Positions 57,577 through 64,000 of a stretch of DNA of 64,000 nucleotides are shown here, one piece after another. Origin of the DNA: Leptospira noumeaensis (GTDB taxonomy: Bacteria > Spirochaetota > Leptospiria > Leptospirales > Leptospiraceae); contig NZ_RQFK01000011.1 of assembly GCF_004770765.1 (NCBI RefSeq), positions 62,001 to 126,000 of the forward strand. Direction: 5' to 3'. The position numbers were made by a program, and so were the translations under genes. How positions within the stretch are numbered: the first letter of the stretch is position 1; every line of letters begins with the position of its first letter. Below the pieces are notes generated by a model. It was not told where the DNA came from. It saw nothing but the letters and a program-made list of their open reading frames with translations, and searched no databases.

Positions 57577-58764
57577 TTAGTAAATCTGGGAAAAGGGTAT
57601 GGCTTGTTGGATGTACAGATTTAAGTCTTTCATTAGATCCACAAATTCTAAATGTTTGAGGCGTTTGCCTTCTGGATCTTTTGTGACTCGAATGACTGGA
57701 CGAAGCGGTTTGTCTTTATTGGATTCAATGACCATACCCATTCTTAGGTCAGAAAGAATGACTCCGGATCCCACGGGAAACATAGAAAGTTTATTTAAAA
57801 ACAAACGCACCATTTTTAAATCAAAACGGTTCACGTTTTCACTGATCATGATCTTCATTGCTTCATAAGGAAGTATGGCCTGTCTGTAAGGCCTTGGATG
57901 GATCATGGCAGCAAATTGGTCTGCGATCATAAACACTTTTGTGAGTTCTTCAATTTGGTTGGCAAGAATTCTCTGCGGATACCCAGATCCATCCAAGGCT
58001 TCATGGTGTTGTAAGGCTACAATGGCGAGTGAGTTTTTTAATTTTAATCTTTGGGTGAGAATTTGGTATCCGGTCACCGGATGGCGTTTGATGGTTTTTA
58101 AATCTAGTTCCGAAAGGGCACCTTTTTTTTCAGAAACCTCTTCAGGAACAGTTACCATTCCAATATCAGCAAAAAGAGAAGCCAATGCCAAATCAATCAG
58201 TTTGGGTCTAGAAAACTCTAGAAAATTTCCGAGCATCACTGAAAAAAATGTCGCATAACAAATATGAGTGTATAAAAAATAACCGGAATGAGAATGGGAT
58301 AAAAGTAAAATGGGGATTTGTGCGTTTGCTTTCGTATGGTCAGCGATTCGTTCTGCAATTTCTCGAAACTCACGAATCTCCGTATAACGTCCTTCAGACG
58401 CTGATTTATAAGTTTTTTGAACCAAATCAAAACAATCTTTAAATACAGCATTGAACTCTACCTTAGTGGTATTTGCTTTTTCTAATAAATATTTATATCG
58501 CGTGGAATTTTCATCATCTTGGTAAAAAGGAAGATTGGTATCGAAGTAACCAGGCCCAGCACCTGAGGCAGTTTTATCTCCTCCATCGGCCATTACCTTT
58601 TCTCCATCAGTTAAAACAAAGGTGATTCCAAATTGAACCAGTCGGTCTAAGTCTTGTTGTGTGATGGGTTGGTCAGCGCCGACAAAAACAGTGTCTTTAT
58701 CCAAATAAATTGACTTAGTAAACTTCGAACCAGGTTCTAAGTCACGAATGGAGATTTTCCGCAT
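57577..58764 (-). CDS. HD-GYP-domain protein with a degenerate HD site
   Basis: 395 residues from the ATG at 58764 (in-frame starts further upstream overlap the FlhB-like gene). N-terminal DUF3391-like region (RDLEPGSKFTKSIYLDKDTVFV), then an HD-GYP core: HHEALDGSGYP with His253-254 and GYP 261-263, and RPYR. The HD pair itself is Ala199-Asp200 (FADIGM in place of HDIGK), so a metal-ligand His is missing. Such proteins hydrolyse or sense cyclic di-GMP; this one may only bind it. Confidence 0.85.
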   Translation of the reverse strand: MRKISIRDLEPGSKFTKSIYLDKDTVFVGADQPITQQDLDRLVQFGITFVLTDGEKVMADGGDKTASGAGPGYFDTNLPFYQDDENSTRYKYLLEKANTTKVEFNAVFKDCFDLVQKTYKSASEGRYTEIREFREIAERIADHTKANAQIPILLLSHSHSGYFLYTHICYATFFSVMLGNFLEFSRPKLIDLALASLFADIGMVTVPEEVSEKKGALSELDLKTIKRHPVTGYQILTQRLKLKNSLAIVALQHHEALDGSGYPQRILANQIEELTKVFMIADQFAAMIHPRPYRQAILPYEAMKIMISENVNRFDLKMVRLFLNKLSMFPVGSGVILSDLRMGMVIESNKDKPLRPVIRVTKDPEGKRLKHLEFVDLMKDLNLYIQQAIPFSQIY

Positions 58765-58798
58765 AATTGCGTAAATCCTAGTAAGAAGCGTAGAAACT

Positions 58799-59059
58799 TC
58801 AATTGTTTTTCTTTTGTCTCTCCAAAACGAGGATTCGAAACACTGCCGCCACAGCTTCATACAATTCTCTGGGAATTTCTTTCCCATTAGGGAGATGATC
58901 TAAGGTTTGAATCATCACTTCATCACGTATGACAAGGACACCTGACTCACGAGCAATCCGAATCAGATTTTCCGCAAACCTTCCTTCTGCTTTCGCAACC
59001 AGTTTCGGTGCAGCATGTAAAGTTGGATCATAGGCAAGGGCTGCCATTTTTTGTTTCAT
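58799..59059 (-). CDS. Stand-alone FlhB C-terminal-like protein (FlhX/YlqH type)
   Basis: 86 residues equal to the cytoplasmic C-terminal domain of the flagellar export switch FlhB, starting about where the NPTH cleavage would fall (ALAYDPTLHAAPKLVAKAEGRFAENLIRIARESGV). It lacks the membrane part and the NPTH itself. Bacillus carries the same small gene (ylqH) near rnhB. It overlaps the FliK-like gene by four bases. Confidence 0.85.
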   Translation of the reverse strand: MKQKMAALAYDPTLHAAPKLVAKAEGRFAENLIRIARESGVLVIRDEVMIQTLDHLPNGKEIPRELYEAVAAVFRILVLERQKKNN

Positions 59060-59718
59060 CTATAATCCCCGTTAAAGGAATCTCCCACCCAAGTTTCGAT
59101 TTGCACCGATCGAACTTGGGGAAAGTCCCGAACAAAACCGAGAAATGAATTGGTAAAATCCTCTCCTTGGATTGACCTTTCTGTCGTAAGTTGTACGAGG
59201 ATGGGTTTCTCTTTTTCGGGATCATAATGGAACTGGATTCCCATAGCACCAGTCTCTTTGGATTCCCAAAACACATAGAGAACCAAACCCTTGTTTTTTG
59301 GTTCCACAACCATTTGTAATGATTCCTTGGCATCCGGATTTACATAAGAAAGAAGATCTGTAAAACCAGTTTCCCCCAATAGATAATTCCAAAGGGGTTT
59401 TAGATCTGAAACTTCATTAGCCTTTGGATCGGACTGGGCCGCAACCCACTGGGACCAACGGAAAAGGTTTTCCGCTTTCCTTGCGTTGGTTTGCATTTCC
59501 GGATCGGAACCTTTTGCCAGAAGAGAGATCGAATGGTTTCCATCGTTTGATTTCGTGGCACTCATTTTGGACTTAAGAAAACTTCCTTCCAAAGGGAGTA
59601 ACCGTTGTCCGAATGTTTTGGTTTCTTTTGAGAAAAAGTGATCCTTACTCTGGTGGGTCAACTTTCCCAAAGAAAAAATTTGCGGGAGAGAATGGAAATT
59701 AGAAAAGAGAGGGCTCAC
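59056..59718 (-). CDS. Probable FliK-like protein (YlqG position)
   Basis: 220 residues, no signal peptide. The C-terminal half (LQMVVEPKNKGLVLYVFWESKETGAMGIQFHYDPEKEKPILVQLTTERS) has the beta-rich look of FliK-type export-control domains, and the gene sits between rnhB and the FlhB-like gene, as ylqG does before ylqH in Bacillus. The FliK assignment is an inference from position and fold appearance, not from a motif. Role unknown, perhaps with the flagellar export apparatus. Confidence 0.58.
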   Translation of the reverse strand: MSPLFSNFHSLPQIFSLGKLTHQSKDHFFSKETKTFGQRLLPLEGSFLKSKMSATKSNDGNHSISLLAKGSDPEMQTNARKAENLFRWSQWVAAQSDPKANEVSDLKPLWNYLLGETGFTDLLSYVNPDAKESLQMVVEPKNKGLVLYVFWESKETGAMGIQFHYDPEKEKPILVQLTTERSIQGEDFTNSFLGFVRDFPQVRSVQIETWVGDSFNGDYR

Positions 59719-60463
59719 TTCCCTCTCTTCGGAGAAATTTACAAAAACTCAACCTGTGTATGGGAGAAATTCCAAGTTTCAAAAGGGCATCTCTATGTTC
59801 TTCGGTTCCGTAACCCTTATGTTTGGCAAACCCATAACCCGGATACTTTTGATCCATCTTTTCCATATACTCATCTCTGTAGGTTTTGGCAAGGATCGAT
59901 GCCGCAGAAATCGAAGGAATCAAATCATCCCCCTTGGGAAGAGAAAAATAACCTTCTATGGGTTTTGTGATCTTTAGTTTATAATTTCCATCTGCCAAAA
60001 GATAGGGCTTACCGTTTAACAATTTGTCTTTATTGCGATTTGTCTCTTCATCGTAAGCAGAAGTTGACAAATACAATTTTTCATTCTCTGTTATGTTTGG
60101 TTCAAATGGTTGTAGGTTTGTTGGCAAACACCGGTTCATCCCATAAAAGATGGCTTGGTTGATATTATAACGATCGATAAACTTTGCACTCACAAAGGTC
60201 ACACGAAAATAAGAAACATACTTTAGAATTTCTGTACGGAGTTCGATTCGTTTGGGTTCAGGAATTTTTTTGGAGTCTCGAAGACCTTTTAAGATTTCGC
60301 CACTTTTTATTTTTTCTAATGTTTTGAGGTCAAAGGAAACACAACCCACAGAAACGGGGCCGGCAAGCGTACCACGACCTGCTTCATCCAGTGAAAAACA
60401 GGTCAGGTGAGGGATTTGAAATTCAGGAAAGAACGGCCGAGTGACGACCGTTTCAAGAGAAAT
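59699..60463 (-). CDS. rnhB: Ribonuclease HII with non-canonical start
   Basis: 254 residues when read from ATT at 60463. Catalytic DEAGRGTLAGPV lies at residues 26-37, and later SISAASILAKTYRD and GYGFAKHKGYGTEEH are typical. RNase HII cuts RNA in DNA:RNA hybrids and removes misincorporated ribonucleotides. No ATG, GTG or TTG precedes the catalytic motif in this frame: it opens after a TAG at 60470-60472. The first canonical start, GTG at 60349, would delete the active site. ATT at 60463 overlaps the rplS stop (TAATT). A sequencing indel is the alternative. Confidence 0.88.
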   Translation of the reverse strand: MSLETVVTRPFFPEFQIPHLTCFSLDEAGRGTLAGPVSVGCVSFDLKTLEKIKSGEILKGLRDSKKIPEPKRIELRTEILKYVSYFRVTFVSAKFIDRYNINQAIFYGMNRCLPTNLQPFEPNITENEKLYLSTSAYDEETNRNKDKLLNGKPYLLADGNYKLKITKPIEGYFSLPKGDDLIPSISAASILAKTYRDEYMEKMDQKYPGYGFAKHKGYGTEEHRDALLKLGISPIHRLSFCKFLRREGSEPSLF

Positions 60464-60900
60464 TATGCGCTAGGTGCTTCTGCAGCTTTTGCTTGTGCAA
60501 GAGCGGCTTTAGAAGCCTCATCCTGTCTCTTTTTATCTTTGGCAACAATAGCTTGTCCGCCTTTTCTTTCTTTGATACGTCCTGCTTTTCCTTTTTTATC
60601 ACGGAGATAGAAAAGTTTTGCACGACGAACAGATCCTTTACGAACGAGTTCGATCTTTGCAATTCTTGGGCTATGAAGTGGGAAAATTCTTTCCACTCCA
60701 ATATCATAAGACACTCGTCTTACCGTGAAAGTTTTGCTTTGTGATTTGTTCGCAATGGAGATCACAATGCCTTCGTAAACCTGAACACGTTCTTTTCCAG
60801 ATTCAACGATTTTGTAGTGAACTTTTACAGTATCACCAATTTCGAAATTAAGTTCGTTCTTTGCTTCGCCTGCGAGTGCTGTTTCTAGAATCTGATTCAT
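60463..60900 (-). CDS. rplS: 50S ribosomal protein L19
   Basis: 145 residues from the ATG at 60900, chosen over an upstream in-frame start for its strong AGAGGAAG site and because L19 begins MNQILE. Core [44 protein letters not shown] and [17 protein letters not shown] are standard. A tail of about 30 residues ([17 protein letters not shown]..., Ala/Lys-rich) exceeds the usual 115. It belongs to the rpsP operon. Confidence 0.96.
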   Translation of the reverse strand: MNQILETALAGEAKNELNFEIGDTVKVHYKIVESGKERVQVYEGIVISIANKSQSKTFTVRRVSYDIGVERIFPLHSPRIAKIELVRKGSVRRAKLFYLRDKKGKAGRIKERKGGQAIVAKDKKRQDEASKAALAQAKAAEAPSA

Positions 60901-60908
60901 GACTTCCT

Positions 60909-61562
60909 CTAAGAATGATTTCTTGTTTTGCGGTTTTTTTGCCGCCATTTCCGGATCTCTTCATGATGTCCACCGAGGAGCACATCAGGAACTGTCCAAC
61001 CCATAAAATCATAGGGTTTTGTATACTGGGGGTATTCTAATTCTTCCGTTTCGTTGTGCGACTCTTCTAGAAGGCTTTCTTCTTTTCCTAAAAATCCCGG
61101 AACAAACCGAGAAAGGCAATCAGCAACAACGAGAGCAGCTAAATCCCCCGATGAAATAACATAGTTTCCAATGGCCACTTCCCTGTCAATTAAATGCTCC
61201 GTGACACGATGGTCGACCCCTTCGTAATAGCCAGAAATAAAGGTCAGAGTCTCTGAGGACTCGTAAATCTCCCGTGCCAGAGTTTGGTTGAAAAGTTCCC
61301 CCGAGGGGCTAAGTAAGATGACCTTCCCTTTATTTTCGCCGAGGGATTCTAAGGCCCGGTAAATCGGACCCACCTGTAAAAGCATCCCCGGTCCACCCCC
61401 ATAAATGGTATCATCCACCTTTTGGTGTTTGTTGTCAGCGAAGTCACGGAGATGGACGGTATTGATTTCGACCACCCCTTGTTTCACCGCTTTGCCCGGA
61501 ATTCCGCTATCAAAATAGGAGGTAATTTTTTCTGGGAAAAGGGTGATGAAATTAAACTTCAA
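60909..61562 (-). CDS. trmD: tRNA (guanine37-N1) methyltransferase
   Basis: 217 residues, a SPOUT methyltransferase that methylates G37 to prevent frameshifting. Typical: [37 protein letters not shown], the knot segment [12 protein letters not shown] and [22 protein letters not shown]. The C-terminal tail is short. It starts within the end of rimM (11 bp overlap) and is followed by rplS. Confidence 0.97.
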   Translation of the reverse strand: MKFNFITLFPEKITSYFDSGIPGKAVKQGVVEINTVHLRDFADNKHQKVDDTIYGGGPGMLLQVGPIYRALESLGENKGKVILLSPSGELFNQTLAREIYESSETLTFISGYYEGVDHRVTEHLIDREVAIGNYVISSGDLAALVVADCLSRFVPGFLGKEESLLEESHNETEELEYPQYTKPYDFMGWTVPDVLLGGHHEEIRKWRQKNRKTRNHS

Positions 61563-62088
61563 TCCACTGCTCCCAGCCTATGATTTCTAAAGTTTTAGTT
61601 TCTAAGTTCCAATCACCGACAAACCGGTTGAGGAAAGGAATGAGAACAGTTTCCCCTTCGCCGTTTTTTGGTTTTAGTTCCAAAATGGGATGAGCAGGGT
61701 TGTCAATGACTTGGGTCACAATATAATTCAGCGATTGGCTCGTTTCTTTGGAAATGGCAAGAAGGCCGACTAAATCTTCGGTGTAAATTTCGCCTTCTGT
61801 GGGTTTGGGTAAATCTTCCCTTTTCCATAACAAAGAAAATCCACGGTATTTGATGACAGTTTCCGGAGTTTCAAAACCCTTTAGTTTGGCTAGGTAATGA
61901 TTTCCATTGAGTTTGAGTTCCTCGATTTGAATCGTGGACTGATTCCCACGAGGGTCTTCGACTGTGCAGGTGAACGGTGGTTTGACAGAATTTAAGGTAT
62001 CACCTTCAGTGAAAACTTTGATGAACCCTTTGATTCCATGTGAGGATCCAATGACCCCCACTTTCACTAAACTTGGTTTAGTCGACAA
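61552..62088 (-). CDS. rimM: Ribosome maturation factor RimM
   Basis: 178 residues: N-terminal RimM domain ([23 protein letters not shown]), then a PRC-barrel ([43 protein letters not shown]). It binds S19 and matures the 30S head. Overlaps khpA by 11 bp and trmD by 11 bp, in the standard rpsP-khpA-rimM-trmD-rplS order. Confidence 0.95.
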   Translation of the reverse strand: MSTKPSLVKVGVIGSSHGIKGFIKVFTEGDTLNSVKPPFTCTVEDPRGNQSTIQIEELKLNGNHYLAKLKGFETPETVIKYRGFSLLWKREDLPKPTEGEIYTEDLVGLLAISKETSQSLNYIVTQVIDNPAHPILELKPKNGEGETVLIPFLNRFVGDWNLETKTLEIIGWEQWIEV

Positions 62089-62308
62089 TTTCTAAAGTAT
62101 AGTTTTTGCCTTGTTTGGTTCCGGCTGCTTGTAAAACAGTACGCAAAGATTTTGCAATCCTTCCGTTTTTTCCGATCACCTTACCTAGGTCTTTGGCTGC
62201 TACCCGAAGTTCGATCACTGTTTCTTCCTCTCCGGGGACTTGGTTGACAGCCACTTGTTCTGGTTGGTCAACGAGAGATGTAACGATATAACGAACTAAG
62301 GATTCCAT
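62078..62308 (-). CDS. khpA: KH-domain RNA-binding protein KhpA
   Basis: 76 residues, a single KH domain with the [11 protein letters not shown] loop (G-x-x-G). KhpA binds RNA, often with KhpB/Jag, and in other species affects cell division and sRNA stability. It lies directly after rpsP, as in many bacteria. Confidence 0.93.
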   Translation of the reverse strand: MESLVRYIVTSLVDQPEQVAVNQVPGEEETVIELRVAAKDLGKVIGKNGRIAKSLRTVLQAAGTKQGKNYTLEIVD

Positions 62309-62315
62309 GTATCAA

Positions 62316-62573
62316 TTAACCTTTGAATTTTGACCAAACGTCGTCTTTTTTCAAAAGAGCAAGAACTGTATCAGTAGGTTGAGCACCTTTTTTTAACCAA
62401 GAAAGAGTTTTCTCTTCATTGAAAGTTGCTTTTTTCACAGAGGAAGTGGATGGGTGAAAATGCCCAATCGCTTCAATGAACTTTCCGTCACGCGGAGCAC
62501 GAATGTCTGCTGCTACGATGCGATAGTGCGGGTCTGCTTTTGTTCCCGTTCTTTGTAATCTTAATTTAACCAA
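62316..62573 (-). CDS. rpsP: 30S ribosomal protein S16
   Basis: 85 residues. [41 protein letters not shown] is the S16 signature. First gene of the ribosome-maturation run; 47 bases separate it from rpe. Confidence 0.97.
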   Translation of the reverse strand: MVKLRLQRTGTKADPHYRIVAADIRAPRDGKFIEAIGHFHPSTSSVKKATFNEEKTLSWLKKGAQPTDTVLALLKKDDVWSKFKG

Positions 62574-62620
62574 GGAAAAATACCCCTTTTATAGCGAGTT
62601 TTTTAAATAAGGACGATCTG

Positions 62621-63283
62621 TCAAGAGCGAGTTCTAGCACTTGCAGCGAGTTCTTTTAATTTTTTGCCCTGTGCGTTCGGATCTCCCGTTTTATAGAGCC
62701 CAGAACCCACAACTGTAATGTCCACACCGAGTTTTGCGAGTTCTTCCATATTGGATTCGTTCACACCCCCATCCACTTCGAGTTCGATATTGTAGGGTTT
62801 CGTGAGTTTACGAACTGCTGCGATCTTTTCAAATCCTGATTTCACAAAGGACTGTCCATAAAATCCAGGATCGACAGTCATGAGTAAGACAAGATCCAAA
62901 TAAGGAAGGATTTGCGAAATGGATTCTGGAGGTGTTTGGGGATTGAGAGACACACCCACTTTGATTCCAGCTTTTCGAATCTCTTCTGCAAGTCTTACCG
63001 AGAAATTCGTAGTTTCAATATGGAAAGTGATACAATAAGGATTGAGGTCAAAGTATTTGGGAACATGAAGTTCCGGGTTACTCACCATCAAATGAACATC
63101 GAGCGGTATTTGTGTATGGGACTTTACTTCTTTGGTAAAGGCTTCTCCAAAAGAAATTTGAGGGACAAAGTTTCCATCCATCACATCAATGTGAATGAGG
63201 TCGATATTTTCCTGTTTGTAAGTGGGAAGTTCCTCTGAGAGTCCCGTCAGTTTTGCAGCAAGGATTGATGCAGAAATTTTCAT
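62621..63283 (-). CDS. rpe: Ribulose-phosphate 3-epimerase
   Basis: 220-residue TIM barrel of the pentose phosphate pathway. [25 protein letters not shown] (metal His/Asp), [24 protein letters not shown], and [10 protein letters not shown] with VVGSGLYK are all present. It follows the PASTA-protein gene by one base. Confidence 0.96.
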   Translation of the reverse strand: MKISASILAAKLTGLSEELPTYKQENIDLIHIDVMDGNFVPQISFGEAFTKEVKSHTQIPLDVHLMVSNPELHVPKYFDLNPYCITFHIETTNFSVRLAEEIRKAGIKVGVSLNPQTPPESISQILPYLDLVLLMTVDPGFYGQSFVKSGFEKIAAVRKLTKPYNIELEVDGGVNESNMEELAKLGVDITVVGSGLYKTGDPNAQGKKLKELAASARTRS

Positions 63284-63284
63284 A

Positions 63285-64000
63285 TTAATAAGTTCCCTTT
63301 AATTTCCAAACCTTGGCGACACCGGTTTCTTTACCGAAAAGAGTCACCTTTACATTTCCAGCTCTATGAATGAGAAATCGAACTGGTTCATCTTCTTTAA
63401 GTTTTTGGTTGGTAAATATTTCTTTTTCGATTTGTGTATCTTCCCCAGGTTTTGTAAACTCGAGTTTTGCTGAGTACAGATCATCATCATCCACTTCATA
63501 TTCCAAAAATTCATAATCTTGAACAAAAGTTTCAGAAGGTTTTAAAAAGAAGGCACCAACTTCTGCACCAGTTTGTTTTAACTCGAAAGAAGAAACTAAA
63601 CCATGATCTTCACGAAACTCTGGTTTGGTGGCTTCTTTTAGAAGATAAGGGATTTTTTTTCTTTGTAAAAAATCGACAACAAAAGGAACGGGTGTTCCTA
63701 CAAACTTTGTTGAATCCAAAGGTTCATTTAAGGATTGGGTGGATTTTTTTTCTGTATTTGGTTCTGTAACGAGTAAGTAAATTTTTTCGCCGGAATGTGT
63801 TTCCTTTCCTGGAGCCGGAATTTGGTCAATGATTGTGTCAGCAGGTTCATCACCAACAGCAGGAACATAAGTGATCCCACCAATTTGTAAAGGAACATAT
63901 ACTTCACCGGATAATACTTTTTCTAAAATGGCTTTGGCACGTTTTAAGTCTTGTCCTTTGACATCAGGAATGGTCACCCGATCAAATCCAATGTTTACCG
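63285..64000 (-). CDS. PASTA-domain protein (N-terminal part outside window)
   Basis: The frame is open to the window end (…[25 protein letters not shown]), so the start is not seen. One full PASTA domain is visible ([28 protein letters not shown]…[28 protein letters not shown]), then a second repeat-like part ([28 protein letters not shown]) and a C-terminal beta-rich domain. PASTA modules bind peptidoglycan in kinases and penicillin-binding proteins. Whether a kinase or membrane anchor precedes it cannot be told from this window. Confidence 0.88.
   Translation of the reverse strand, partial: VNIGFDRVTIPDVKGQDLKRAKAILEKVLSGEVYVPLQIGGITYVPAVGDEPADTIIDQIPAPGKETHSGEKIYLLVTEPNTEKKSTQSLNEPLDSTKFVGTPVPFVVDFLQRKKIPYLLKEATKPEFREDHGLVSSFELKQTGAEVGAFFLKPSETFVQDYEFLEYEVDDDDLYSAKLEFTKPGEDTQIEKEIFTNQKLKEDEPVRFLIHRAGNVKVTLFGKETGVAKVWKLKGTY

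Overview
The window reads as a chromosomal segment of a Leptospira species, probably a free-living (saprophytic) one. This is inferred from gene content and style: spirochaetal lipoproteins with relaxed lipoboxes (LLNC, FSNC, LLFC), a type II secretion operon with a PilM-like GspL and a GspN, a three-subunit succinate dehydrogenase, a class II ribonucleotide reductase, moderately low GC, and frequent TTG/GTG starts. No rRNA, CRISPR array, insertion sequence or prophage was seen. The assignment to genus is a judgement from families, not a database match.

Layout. 1-2.7 kb (minus): folD, an Axe1-type hydrolase and cysS (cut by the window edge). 2.7-4.9 kb (plus): asnS and a repeat protein. 4.8-11.8 kb (minus): a coiled-coil protein, a SurA-like lipoprotein, a tandem-HTH regulator, an NSS transporter with a 38-residue partner peptide, a DinG-type helicase and a secreted protein. 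11.9-13.0 kb (plus): a STAS protein and a polyprenol/diacylglycerol-kinase-like membrane protein. 13.0-20.3 kb (minus): eno-divIC-clpP-yheT-tldD-pmbA-DUF4416-lipoprotein, a tight run in which neighbours often overlap. 20.4-25.3 kb (plus): lepA, a PLP enzyme, a glycosyltransferase and an exported protein. 25.3-28.7 kb (minus): sdhCAB. 28.9-37 kb: small mixed units including a bicarbonate-type SulP transporter fused to carbonic anhydrase, an ArsR/SRPBCC pair, a Baeyer-Villiger monooxygenase, an L,D-transpeptidase and tRNA-Asn. 37.1-40.7 kb: nrdJ. 40.9-41.9 kb: an AT-rich gene followed by a 140-160 bp palindromic element, together resembling an integron gene cassette. 41.9-55.4 kb (minus): lipoprotein, LysM/M23 protein and gspC-N. 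55.4-56.9 kb (plus): comM. 56.9-64 kb (minus): a PASTA protein, rpe, rpsP-khpA-rimM-trmD-rplS-rnhB, FliK-like and FlhB-like proteins, HD-GYP, yraN and a small gene.

Most of the window is ordinary housekeeping. The strongest unusual signals are the cassette-like unit at 40.9-41.9 kb, a GC-rich structured element at about 36.0 kb, rnhB with no ATG/GTG/TTG start but an ATT overlapping the rplS stop, the SulP-STAS-carbonic anhydrase fusion, and several enzymes with a substituted key residue (Axe1-like hydrolase, DinG iron-sulfur motif, HD-GYP, GspI processing site).
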